Source of the DNA: Anisus vortex
Taxonomy: Eukaryota > Mollusca > Gastropoda > Planorbidae
Reading direction: 5' to 3'
DNA: 64,000 nucleotides
NCBI GenBank assembly: GCA_949126835.1
Contig: OX421496.1
Coordinates: 21,903,844-21,967,843, forward strand
Positions 1 through 10,105 of the stretch are shown piece after piece. The notes below the pieces were generated by a model. That model saw only the letters and a program-made list of their open reading frames with translations. It did no database searches and was not told where the DNA came from. Within the stretch, counting starts at the first letter, position 1; every line of letters begins with the position of its first letter. Both the position numbers and the translations under genes were made by a program.

Positions 1-253
1 AGTTACACTGAAGCTTCTTTGTCAAATTACTATCCTATTGTGTTGAATACATTACTATAAGATTTATCTACTACCATAATATATAAGAAAGGAAATGTTG
101 GAATACAAATACTGAATTTGTGCCCAGGACTATAAGAAGAGTTCGTGTAATACTGAAACATAAATACTAATAATTAAAGTCTCCCCTAGGACTAACGAGA
201 ATTATCAGCAAGATCTACACAGCTCTGGCCACAAGGGGATTGTGGACGTAACA
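1..253 (+). repeat. 5' LTR, right-hand part only
   Basis: Matches 6152-6404 base for base except near position 30 (a versus t) and near position 80 (t versus c). It ends GTAACA, compatible with the usual CA end of an LTR. The beginning of the LTR is beyond the window. Confidence 0.9.
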
Positions 254-620
254 AAATTTGGTGGTCTCGCCCGGTATATTTGAGTTCTACTTTTCCTGAC
301 CTAGGATTGACAAGATTTGGTAGTCTCGTTCGGTAGATTTGAGTTCTACTTTTCTTGATCTAGCTGACCTATAAATATTTTGTGACATTAGTAGTACTGA
401 GAGCGGCATATTTGTGTTTCGTTTTCAGGACTGTGAAACTATTCTTTTTAAAAAGAGGAGAGAACTGGTTTGCGTTTTTATTCCTTGGGAAGTGTGAAGA
501 TTCCACGAAGTGTTTAATATTATATTGTGCAAATTTCTGGACAAATCGTAAGTTGGAACTTTATATTTTGTTATACAATATATACTACTCTACTATAACA
601 AATATTTCGAACGCTATACT
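254..620 (+). other. Retrotransposon leader with 59-bp imperfect duplication
   Basis: Untranslated leader between the 5' LTR and the gag start codon. A segment beginning ATTTGG at 256 is repeated from 315 (period 59), sharing ATTTGGTNGTCTCG and a GAGTTCTACTTTTC stretch. The first copy starts only three bases after the LTR, where a primer-binding site is expected, and contains TGG followed by TGGTCTCGCCCGG-like sequence. I could not match it to a specific tRNA 3' end. Confidence 0.6.
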
Positions 621-3600
621 ATGGCTTCGAATATATCAAGTGAGGAACTTAATGCCATGTCATTTGCTGAACTAAAAGAATTAGCTGAGTCCTTTGGGAT
701 TGAGGCAGGACAGGCAAGACCTAATCGTAATCGTTTGACCAAAGAAATTATGACATGTTTGAACGGGCAGAATGCCATGAACACTGGTAGTGTAGTTGAA
801 GTGGGACAGAACGATATCAATGAAGGTTATGTAGCTCCCAGTGGGGGCGAGGTAATTGCCCACGGAGACGAGGTAAGAAATATGTCATCTAGATCATCAA
901 ACAATGATGAAGATGAAGGGTTGAGTGAAAACCTAAAATTCCAATTAGCTATGAAGAGAATGGAATTAGAAAGTATGGAAAGGAGAGAATTGGAAAGAAT
1001 TAGGATAGAAACTGAAAGGGAAAATGAAAGAATTAGGATTGAAAGCCGAGAAAGGATAGAGATGGCACGCATGAACAGACCTGACCATCGTAGGGACAGC
1101 AATGGTATGGATATTAGCGCAATGAAGCAACACTTGCCTATATTCAGAGAAGAAGATGTTCAAGATTTCTTTTTGCTTTTTGAGAGGATAGCTGTAGATT
1201 ATCAGTTCCCTGATGATAAGATGGCTTTATTGTTAAGGTCAACTCTCAACAAAGGAAAAGCATTGGACGTAGTGTTGAGTTTAACACCCGAGGAAATAAA
1301 TGACTATGAAGTGATCAAAGATAGGGTGCTGAAAAGTTATTCCCTGACACCAGAAAAATATAGAAAGCTATTTAGAGACAGAAAGAAGGCATATGATCAA
1401 ACTCATGTAGACTTTTTGAGACAAAAGGAGAAAATGTTAGAACAGTGGCTAAGGTCACAGAATGTAAGTGAGTTTGATAAACTCAAGAACCTAATATTGT
1501 TTGAGGAATTCAATGATTGTATTCGAGTGGATATTAAAACTCATATCTCAGACCAAGGGGTTGAAGATGTGCATGAAGCTGCTAGATTGGCAGATAACTA
1601 TGCCATAATTCACGCCAGCATAAAGCCATATTATGCTGACAAACCCAAAGTGCACAAACCAGAGTCCAAGGAGGCTAGTAAACCAAAAGAGACAAGTGAA
1701 AACAATAATAAGAACAGTGGTGTAAATAATAATAGTAACTTAGTTCATTTCAGGAAGCAGACAGATGTAAATAAAGCAAAGGTGGTATGTTTCAATTGCA
1801 AGAAAGAGGGCCACATGAAGAAAGATTGTTGGATCCTTACCAAGAAGCAAGGTGCTATTCTACACTGTGCCAGAGTGCAGAAAGACAGCAAGCAGACAGA
1901 AGAAGTGTGCAACACAGGGTCAAGAAACTCAAAAGAAATGCGGCCGGCATCGCCCATAGTTGTGGAGTCGATGGTTTTTGAGAACAGTCTATCTAAGGTA
2001 AAAGAGAATAGCTGTACTCAATCTATTATGCTTTCAGAAGGCCGTGAGGAACAGATGGTTCCTGAAGTCCCGGAAGAGGACGACCTATCCGATTTTCGAC
2101 CCTTTGTCTACGAGGGGACAGTGTCGACAGAAGTCGATGTACTCAACAAGAAGAAAATACAGATATTACGTGACACGGGTTCTGCTGTCAGCGTGATCCT
2201 GGAGGGCAGTGTGCCGTTAACGGATGCCACCAATACCGGTGAGTCTGTTGTGCTGAGAGGTGCTAGTATGGAGGCTGTGGAAGCTCCACTGCACAGAATA
2301 AAACTCGAGTCGGATATTTTTACAGGTAACATCGTAGTGGGAGTGTGGCGCGCACTACCCGTCAAAGGCGTTTCCATGATATTAGGAAATGACATTATGG
2401 GCGGCAGAGTCACTGTCGAGCCCATGGTTAAAGTGTTGGAGACAAAGATGGCGGAGGACAAAAACCTACGTCCTGCCAATGAACGCCCAACATGTGCACT
2501 GACAAGAGCAATGCAGAAAAAGAAGTCGGTAAAGACTCCTGCTACGCCGTGTAGTGCAACGAAAGATGTGTTTGTCTGTTCTGAAGACACACATGCGAAT
2601 GAAACAGTGATAACAGAAACACCTGACATCGATTTAAGTGCTACGTTCTTTGCTGAACTAACAACTGGTGATGCAACCGAGAACGATAACATTTTGTCAC
2701 CAAAGCAGAAATTGGTGAAAGAACAATTGAATGACGAAGTAATAATGCAACTCAGAATGAAAGCTGTTGATGAAAAGACTGCAGATGCAATGGCGGAATG
2801 TTTCTACATGAAAGATGAAGTGTTGATGAGAAAGTCGAAACCGCTCAACTCAGGTACAAACGAGTGGGACAGTATTCACCAGATTGTAATACCTAAGTGC
2901 TATCGTCAAGATATACTGCGTATGGCGCATGATCTTCCTTTCGCTGGTCACATGGGAGTCCGAAAAACGCACCACCGTATCCTCCCTTACTTCTACTGGC
3001 CAGGACTGAGAAGAGATGTCGAACAATACTGCAAGACTTGCCACGTATGCCAAATGGTAGGACGTCCTAACCAACGAATTCCTGTCGCTCCACTCCAGCC
3101 GATACCAGCGTTCGACGAACCATTCAGTCATATACTCATTGATTGCGTGGGCCCGTTGCCGAAAACAAAAGCCGGTTTTCAATACCTGCTCACAGTCATG
3201 TGTTCATCCACTCGCTTCCCGGAAGCCATTCCGTTGCGGAACATAACAACAGTGAAGGTGGTAGACGCCCTGACAAATTTCTTCACACGTTATGGCCTAC
3301 CGAAGACAGTACAGTCCGACCAGGGGACTAACTTTACTTCGAACATTTTCAAACAAGTCATGGAACAATTAGGGATAAGCCATAGGCTATCAAGTGCCTA
3401 TCATCCTGAGAGCCAGGGAGCTCTGGAAAGGTTTCATCAGACATTAAAATCGATGCTTAAAAAGTACTGTTATGAAAACGAGAAAGACTGGGATAAGGGT
3501 GTGCCTTATGTACTGTTCGCTGCAAGGGAGGCCACTCAGGAATCCCTGGGGTTTAGCCCATTCGAACTTGTGTATGGACACTCAGTCAGAGGTCCGTTGA

Positions 3601-4463
3601 AACTTCTACATGAAACTTGGCTAACGGACAGTGAACCGATTGGACTTTTGTCATATGTAGATAAATTTAAAAATAGGCTTTATCATGCTTTTAACCATGT
3701 GAAGATTCATTTTCCACAGATGCAGGAGCGTATGAGACAGAACTATGACCGTAAAGCTACAGCTAGAACTTTTGCACCAGGTGACAAAGTTCTTGTGTTT
3801 CTACCTTTGCAAAATCAGCCTTTAAGTGCAAAGTTTAGTGGACCCTATGAGATAGAGTCAAAGCTTGGCGAGGTCAATTATTTGATAAAGACTCCTGACC
3901 GGAGACAAAAACAGAGGGTATGCCTTATTAATTTACTTAAGCCCTATGTTTCCAGGGAAAAGAGTAAACCACGGGAGGTCCCCATGATTTCGTTAGCTAG
4001 AGTCCCGACGGATTTATCTAGGATAGAATATAAGTTAGCAGAAAGTAAACTTAATAATACAGATGCCCTTAAGAGTTTAGATACAAGGCTAGAACATCCT
4101 CCGGTAGAAGATAAGGAGAAGATTATTGAGCTGGTGCATGAAAATAAGTCAATGTTTACAAATGTTCCCAGTAGGACACATGTCATAGAGCACGATGTAG
4201 TGTTAACCGAGGGTGCCAGGTCTATTAAACAGCATCCATTTGACCCCATCAGACCTGAGCATATTAAATTAAATGTAAAGTATATGTTAGAAGATGACAT
4301 AGGAGGAAAATGTGATAGCAAATGGTCTACACCCTGTGTGATGGTACCAAAAGCCGACCACACACTGCAGTTTTATAGAGACTTTGGGAAATTAAGTAAT
4401 TTGACAAAGACCGACTGGTATCCCATTCCCCGTATCATCGACAAGATAGAGACAAGGTCATAG
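621..4463 (+). CDS. Retrotransposon gag-protease-integrase-(truncated RT) polyprotein
   Basis: 1280 codons. Order seen: a Glu/Arg-rich coiled-coil-like stretch (about residues 110-155); a capsid region whose second half (about 240-330) resembles a SCAN domain; a CX2CX4HX4C zinc knuckle (about 390-405); an aspartic protease motif DTG at 518; an integrase zinc domain (H770, H777, C804, C807); the integrase core D841, D900, E936 with exact D-35-E spacing; a GPY module (KFSGPYEI); then from about 1191 the N-terminal fingers of a Ty3-type RT (SKWSTPCVMVPK, YPIPRI). The RT stops at residue 1280, before any catalytic YXDD box. In intact relatives this product is cleaved into particle, protease and integrase. 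Here RT core and RNase H are missing, so the copy is non-autonomous. The ATG at 621 gives the longest gag; the GPY module and RT match Ty3/gypsy, not copia. Confidence 0.9.
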   Translation: MASNISSEELNAMSFAELKELAESFGIEAGQARPNRNRLTKEIMTCLNGQNAMNTGSVVEVGQNDINEGYVAPSGGEVIAHGDEVRNMSSRSSNNDEDEGLSENLKFQLAMKRMELESMERRELERIRIETERENERIRIESRERIEMARMNRPDHRRDSNGMDISAMKQHLPIFREEDVQDFFLLFERIAVDYQFPDDKMALLLRSTLNKGKALDVVLSLTPEEINDYEVIKDRVLKSYSLTPEKYRKLFRDRKKAYDQTHVDFLRQKEKMLEQWLRSQNVSEFDKLKNLILFEEFNDCIRVDIKTHISDQGVEDVHEAARLADNYAIIHASIKPYYADKPKVHKPESKEASKPKETSENNNKNSGVNNNSNLVHFRKQTDVNKAKVVCFNCKKEGHMKKDCWILTKKQGAILHCARVQKDSKQTEEVCNTGSRNSKEMRPASPIVVESMVFENSLSKVKENSCTQSIMLSEGREEQMVPEVPEEDDLSDFRPFVYEGTVSTEVDVLNKKKIQILRDTGSAVSVILEGSVPLTDATNTGESVVLRGASMEAVEAPLHRIKLESDIFTGNIVVGVWRALPVKGVSMILGNDIMGGRVTVEPMVKVLETKMAEDKNLRPANERPTCALTRAMQKKKSVKTPATPCSATKDVFVCSEDTHANETVITETPDIDLSATFFAELTTGDATENDNILSPKQKLVKEQLNDEVIMQLRMKAVDEKTADAMAECFYMKDEVLMRKSKPLNSGTNEWDSIHQIVIPKCYRQDILRMAHDLPFAGHMGVRKTHHRILPYFYWPGLRRDVEQYCKTCHVCQMVGRPNQRIPVAPLQPIPAFDEPFSHILIDCVGPLPKTKAGFQYLLTVMCSSTRFPEAIPLRNITTVKVVDALTNFFTRYGLPKTVQSDQGTNFTSNIFKQVMEQLGISHRLSSAYHPESQGALERFHQTLKSMLKKYCYENEKDWDKGVPYVLFAAREATQESLGFSPFELVYGHSVRGPLKLLHETWLTDSEPIGLLSYVDKFKNRLYHAFNHVKIHFPQMQERMRQNYDRKATARTFAPGDKVLVFLPLQNQPLSAKFSGPYEIESKLGEVNYLIKTPDRRQKQRVCLINLLKPYVSREKSKPREVPMISLARVPTDLSRIEYKLAESKLNNTDALKSLDTRLEHPPVEDKEKIIELVHENKSMFTNVPSRTHVIEHDVVLTEGARSIKQHPFDPIRPEHIKLNVKYMLEDDIGGKCDSKWSTPCVMVPKADHTLQFYRDFGKLSNLTKTDWYPIPRIIDKIETRS

Positions 4464-4495
4464 CTGATACTCTATCTCGGGTGCTACATGATTGA
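4451..4495 (+). pseudogene. Remnant of RNase H C-terminus after deletion junction
   Basis: In the +1 frame relative to the upstream ORF, this stretch reads DKVIADTLSRVLHD followed by a stop. The ADTLSR pattern corresponds to the VADALSR motif that closes the RNase H/connection region of Ty3/gypsy polyproteins. It lies directly after the RT N-terminus, so the RT catalytic core and most of RNase H have been removed between them. GACAAG occurs at 4440-4445 and again at 4451-4456, so the junction may be a short-homology deletion. Confidence 0.7.
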
Positions 4496-6151
4496 CTGAA
4501 TAACCCTATACTTCTTTTTCAGATCATCTCACTTATTCATTAAGAATGTGTCATGATAACCTATCATTCGTTTGAATTTTGATTATGGAATACCTATAGA
4601 ATACTTGTATCATACAGAAGTCAAGTCTTTTGAAAGTATTAATAATTCTTATAATCATGTATAATATTGATGTTCTGATATATTTTAAATTCATTTGATT
4701 ATGGAAAAGAAATTCCATTTAAATGTTGATGCATGATGCAATAAATATATAATATGCACGTATGGATGGATAAAAGTAATTGTCATCACATGCAATTAAG
4801 TGGGAAAACTTTGAGCTAGTTGATTTATTATCTTGTTTTATTTTAGTTAATGAATGGAACTAAATAATAATATGTACAATTTTTATCTTAGAAAGAGATA
4901 TAATATCAATTGGTATAAATTAATAGATAATACTGGAAATCTATTGCTAAATTGTTATATCATGGTAATAGAATGGGAAAAACTAGTGGATATTCACTAT
5001 GTTGTATATAGGTTGTTATATATTCCATATATCCGGGAATGGAGGGAAACAAAGGTACCTAAAGGTGTGCACTCATTCAACCCTGAACAATCTTTTATAT
5101 TAAACTTTTAAATTTGCCAAAAACGCATAATAGTGGATTACATTTTAATATTTAGATTACTGTAGTAATCGTAACTAGAGTGTATTTTCTCCTCGTATTT
5201 GAGAAAAGGGGAAGTATCATCATCTTAGGTATGAACCCTGTTAATGTCAAGTTGACACTGTAATTTAAAGGGGAAGTAACCTATAGTTTGATTCGAGTTA
5301 TGTATTACTTATCTTTTGGTTTGTATATTAGAAGTAAACTGTTGGAAATTAACAAGAGTTTGAGCAATGTTATATTTGTTTAATAGATTAAAACTTTTTG
5401 CAAAATTTTGGTGGAAATCCACACAACTGTACATAGTTAAAATAAGAATGACTAGAATATTTTTGAATTATTTGTACTTGTTGAGACATTAGTTAATATT
5501 AATATTAACGGGGAAATATTTGTCCATCACGTTATAATCACAATTACCATTGGGTAGTGACACTTTTTATAATTTAGTTGTGCCAGTGAGCCATGTTTGC
5601 TTAAATTGTCTAATAATCTTCCATTGGTTGTTGGTTATTAAAACGATAGTGTTAAGTACGAAAAATGTACCATGTTGAGTATTACTTGGGTAATTATGGT
5701 ACATTATTTCTTTCATTGGGTGGGGGCGTGTCATGTATATTGTTTTTCCAAGAATTGGAACACGCAATGTTTATTCTCCTCTCTCTCTCTTTTCTTACTA
5801 CACGCGATATTAGGACGTTTAGTAGGAAAACGAAAGGTTCTAGGTAATGCTGGGATTCTGTATTGATCTTAAATTCTCAGAGTCTGGGAACGACTCATTA
5901 TTTAATAGGGGAAGTTCCTATCGTTTTTGTTATGAGTTTTGTAATGTTACCATGATTTTCACCCCTACTGGTAGTGGGTCTGTCCCTTGCACCACTCGGA
6001 TAGTATTTAATGATTTGTTTTGTCTGAAAGACAGAGAGTTTCAAAATATGTTCTTTTGAGAACGTTTGTGTTTGCACTATTTTATTCTAACTGTACATAA
6101 TAGATATATTGTATCTATTGAACATACCACCTGAAATAAACTATCAACAAC
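4496..6151 (+). other. Retrotransposon 3' non-coding region and start of 3' LTR
   Basis: No coding ORF. It includes three purine-rich GGGGAAGT stretches (ending near 5214, 5277 and 5914) that are candidate polypurine tracts, and an AATAAA at 6135-6140. The left boundary of the 3' LTR lies somewhere here but cannot be fixed without a full 5' LTR. A TGTTA at 5239 would pair with the TAACA end, giving an LTR of about 1.17 kb, but no purine tract adjoins it. Confidence 0.5.
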
Positions 6152-6404
6152 AGTTACACTGAAGCTTCTTTGTCAAATTTCTATCCTATTGTGTTGAATA
6201 CATTACTATAAGATTTATCTACTACCATAACATATAAGAAAGGAAATGTTGGAATACAAATACTGAATTTGTGCCCAGGACTATAAGAAGAGTTCGTGTA
6301 ATACTGAAACATAAATACTAATAATTAAAGTCTCCCCTAGGACTAACGAGAATTATCAGCAAGATCTACACAGCTCTGGCCACAAGGGGATTGTGGACGT
6401 AACA
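6152..6404 (+). repeat. 3' LTR, part shared with the 5' LTR
   Basis: Same length and nearly the same sequence as window positions 1-253; ends at 6404 before unrelated flanking sequence beginning CTATCC. The true LTR extends further left. Confidence 0.9.
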
Positions 6405-8013
6405 CTATCCTCACATCTCTCACTATCAATCAAACGTACAATGTATTGATGCTCAAGACAACTGGATCTACGTGGAAATTCCACCTATTAATTCCCTCCC
6501 TTTATAAACCATGACCTTGTTTTTGTCATCAGTTTGCCGAGACCTCGTCGAAAGGAGAAGAAAAAAACTAGGGGAGATTATCAAGCCAAAGACAGATCAC
6601 ATAATACTATCTTAAACAACTGCAGTTTCGTCATCGTATTTGGCTTCCCTCCCTTTTTTTTAACTAAGAAAAAAAAAGTCCCCCCTTTTCCATTCTTCGA
6701 CCTCTTGCCTTCTCCTCCCCTTCCCTTCATCTTTTTTGCTATCTCCAACCCCCTTCCCAACCCCGATGTCTTTATTTGTCTTTCTTTCCGTGTGAATTTG
6801 AAATGTACAAGGTCTGACTTAGCATAGGCAAACAAGGCTTTTAGACCAAGGGGACGTAATTCATCTTTTTTTAATTTTTATCTATGGAAGTACAAGGGAA
6901 CTTCAGATTAATGAAGGAAATAAAAGTATATTATATATATAGGTGTGTGTATGTGAGAGAGAGAGAAAGAGAGAGAGAGCGAATTTTAGAAAGTGTGCGT
7001 GTGTGAGAGAACTAGTAAACACAATCATATAATATGTTTTAGTTGTCACGGTCCGTTGTTGTGATAGTAATTTCTTCTTGAGGAAAAAAAAACAAGGAGA
7101 AAGGTGGGCGTTTGGGTTTATTAAGCTATTATTTTGGATTATAGGACATATAAAAACGAATGAGAAATCGATCATGTGTAAGGACATTACAACCGTTGTC
7201 CTACATTACGTTTGTTGATTTATAACTTTGATTAGTTTCAGCGTTGTTCCTTGTCCTCGTCAATAAGCTTAGGCCCTACTCTCAATTTAATAAAGTTTTT
7301 TTTTGTATAAAATGTAGGCTAATATTCTAGGAAAAAAAATTGTACAAATACTTTTATTTTAAAAAATCGCTTAACGTGCATGCAATATATGGATGTATCA
7401 GGTGACTTTTGTTAATTACTGTCGTCTTTCAGTAAGACCTCTTCAACAAGTACGACTACTTGTATAACTAACGCCTTTTTAAATCCTTTATACTGCGCTG
7501 TTGTATGTACGTGTGTATGTTTCTTTTAAACCTTCCGAAAGCGAAATGACCCCTTTTACGTCATTCTTTCGAACAGTGTGTGGCAGCATGTTAAAAACGG
7601 TCAAATGAAGCTGACCTGTGGTGGAGGCCCCGCAGAAGGGAATAGGCCACAATGGCTAAATTTTCAACTGGGGCGTTCTCCGATTGGGGCCTACTTTAGT
7701 AGGAGGCTTAGGCCCCACGTTGGTTCGCAGTGTCGAAACAGCAGGGATGCAGAAGAGACGGTCGGGCACGTGCTATGAACGGCCAACCTTTCATGCCTTT
7801 ACGGTGACGTGCCAGTGTGGCGTGATACAGGAGAGTTCGTTTTCCGAGCCAAATGAGAGTAATTTCGGCTAGCATTCTCACAATTAAAGAGAGGTGGGGT
7901 TCAAATCTCGAGACTTGAAACTGATAACATAAATTAAAATAAATCGATGACAACACTGTATCAAATCTTCATCCCCCCCTCCTCCCCAGCAGCACAACTA
8001 AAAAAATATTTTT
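6405..8013. other. Non-coding, AT-rich, no gene seen
   Basis: Contains a mixed GT/GA microsatellite near 6940-7010 and several homopolymer runs. Short ORFs here are low-complexity and unsupported. Confidence 0.6.
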
Positions 8014-8224
8014 TTAACCCTCAGAGGCCCACCGGGTCACCGGTGACCCACCATGTTTATTGCCCCCCCCCCCCTGTTCAAAAACTTACAAATATTAATT
8101 AAATAAGTGTTTTGATTATTTTTTTTTTACCCTTAAAGCCCAGTGTTCCATCTGTGGAACACAAGGGAATTAATTGTATTTTTCTAGTTTTTAAAATTAA
8201 CTAAGTTACTGTCCTTATTGTATA

Positions 8225-8255
<31 letters not shown>

Positions 8256-8290
8256 GAACCAGAAAATAATTTTGGCCTCTGAGGGTTTAA
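8014..8290. mobile_element. piggyBac-like MITE
   Basis: Perfect 12-bp terminal inverted repeats CCCTCAGAGGCC (8018-8029) and its complement (8274-8285). TTAA sits directly outside the left end (8014-8017) and one base outside the right end (8287-8290). TTAA duplication with CCCT-type ends is typical of piggyBac. The interior has a perfect 16-bp palindrome at 8034-8049 and a 29-base C run at 8227-8255; no transposase. Confidence 0.65.
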
Positions 8291-8365
8291 TTACACTTTA
8301 CGGTCGCAACTAATTGTGAACATATTTTCCTCTTTTTTAAAACTCTTTAGCCCTCTTCATTAAAT

Positions 8366-8699
8366 CATTTATACAGCGGCGTATTAAGGCATCTTCCACA
8401 TGTTCCATTGGAACAGGGCCCTCACATAAAAGGGGCCCCCCACACATCCCTAAAAGAAATGTTTTAGTGAAATCCCCATTCTTTCGTTGAAAATGTAAAA
8501 TATAATTAATTTATTTCCCTACAATTTAAACTCTCCAGTCCAACCAAGCTAAGCGCAACATAAAATTTATGATTTTATAGAATGTAACATGAATTAACGG
8601 CCCTTTTCTGAGGTATGTGGAAGGCAGGGGCGAGACAACGAGGGGCCCCACATACATTTGGGAACAGCCCACAATCCTTAATACGGCCCTGCATTTATA
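8366..8699. mobile_element. hAT-type MITE with 8-bp target duplication
   Basis: Element 8374-8691 is bounded by identical CATTTATA copies (8366-8373 and 8692-8699). Its ends read CAGCGGCGTATTAAGG and, on the other strand, CAGGGCCGTATTAAGG (14 of 16 match). CAG-starting ends with 8-bp duplications are characteristic of hAT transposons. No transposase ORF, so non-autonomous. Confidence 0.8.
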
Positions 8700-9052
8700 G
8701 ATGGACAGATTAACTTCGCTTTTGCTTCTTTTTTTTTTATTGTTGGCAAAGGGAAAAATCTTAGGAAGGCTAATGAAAAGAAAACAATGCATATAAATAT
8801 CATTATGCTAACTTTGATTTTTTTCCTTGAGATTCTGTCTTTATAATATAATATATTTTCAGCGTTTGTTTTGTTCATAAATATTGACAGCGTAATAGAT
8901 GTAAAGCATTAAAGTTTTCAGTGATATTTTATTTTATATGGTAATTAGGGCCTTCATATTAGGCTACCTTTATTTTTTGTTTTTTTATGTGTTGTTTAAC
9001 TTTTAGCTCAATAAAACATGTACGTTTACCCGTTTGAGAAACAAAACAAACA

Positions 9053-9251
9053 GCCTAGACCAGGGGTCGGCAACCTTTTGATAATAGTGTGCCACAGTAG
9101 GATTTCTAATTCATTCCGCGTGCCAAGAGCCTAATATTTAGGACTCGATTAGACTTCTTTTTAATAAGGTGTTCCGCGAGCCATTGAAAATTGCTCTGCG
9201 TGCCAGGTCTGGCACGCGTGACGTCGTAGGTTGCCGATCCCTAGCCTAGAC
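9053..9251. mobile_element. hAT-type MITE, copy 1 of the GGTCGGCAACC family
   Basis: Element 9061-9243 (183 bp) starts CAGGGGTCGGCAACC and ends in a diverged complement of the same sequence. It is flanked by perfect 8-bp duplications GCCTAGAC at 9053-9060 and 9244-9251. No coding capacity. Confidence 0.85.
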
Positions 9252-9945
9252 TACCTGATTCAATTCTCAAAACACGAGTTACACAAAATTCTAATTTTTT
9301 TTTAATGTCAATTGTTAAAATCCCTTGAAAAACAATTTGCTGGATTTGATAATTTGATACTGTATAATTTTGCATATATTTTTTTTTTTTTACGAAATAA
9401 ACGTAATTAATATGTACCGTTAGTTATACTAACTGTAGTGCGTCTTTACAAGGGAGATAACAAAGTAAATGCTACTATAATATAAAGATGTATAGAGTTA
9501 TAGTTCCCCTCTCACTCTCAAATAATAATAATATTTGGTTAAAATATTATACAGGTTTTTTAACTTTCTTTTTCTTTTTAGCCAACTTAATAATAATAAA
9601 AAAATCTTTATATACACAAAAAGCATCACTTTTTTTGTTTATTAATTATTTATTTGTTTGCAATCTTCATTGAATTAAATTTACGCATTAGTGGGGGATA
9701 ACTTGTATTATACTATGAAGTGTGTAATTGTATCAGTTGTTTCCCTTACTTGCATGCCCGCTTTATGAAGTATCACCCTTCTAAAACTCTCAACAGGTGT
9801 GAATTAATGTTTCTTTTTTTTTGTCTCTCTAGGCCCCTCGTCTTTCTCCTTTTCTCTCTATCTTTTTCTACCTCTCACTTTTCTTTCACCTTCTCTCTCT
9901 CACCCACTGCCTTTTTTTTATCTCCACCCGTTTCTTTCTCTTATA

Positions 9946-10105
9946 AGTTTACAGACGTTCCTTCTAGGTAGAAGATTATTACGTCCACTAGGCCCAAAAC
10001 TCCTGCAGGGTGACAGGGATTGGTCGCTGGCAGGGATAGAACCCGTGACCTGTCAGTTGGTTTTTGGTTAACAGTCCGGTGAACTTACCGCTGGACCAGC
10101 CGGCT
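9946..10105 (-). repeat. tRNA-derived SINE, family A copy 1
   Basis: Read on the minus strand it begins CCGGCTGGTCCAGCGGTAAG, has an A-box-like TTCACCGGACTG and a B-box-like GGTTCTATCCC, then a shared body GGAGTTTTGGGCCTAGTGGA and a tail near AATAATCTTCTACC. Four other copies lie in the window (14384, 19391, 38348, 47586). Confidence 0.8.

Larger units (their letters stand above)
1..6404 (+). mobile_element. Gmr1-like Ty3/gypsy LTR retrotransposon, internally deleted
   Basis: The first 253 bases recur at 6152-6404 with only two visible differences, so they are the ends of two LTRs; the 5' LTR is cut by the window edge. Between them lies one long ORF (621-4463) encoding gag, protease, integrase and the first part of reverse transcriptase, in that order. 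Ty3/gypsy elements normally place integrase last; integrase before RT is known from Gmr1-type elements. Most of RT and RNase H is missing, so this copy cannot supply its own polymerase. The near-identical LTRs suggest a recent insertion. The target-site duplication cannot be checked because the left flank lies outside the window. Confidence 0.9.

Noticed and set aside
621..4463. Assignment of the LTR element to Ty1/copia because integrase precedes RT
   Set aside because: The integrase GPY module, HHCC spacing, CCHC gag and RT fingers are Ty3/gypsy-like; gene order alone is misleading.
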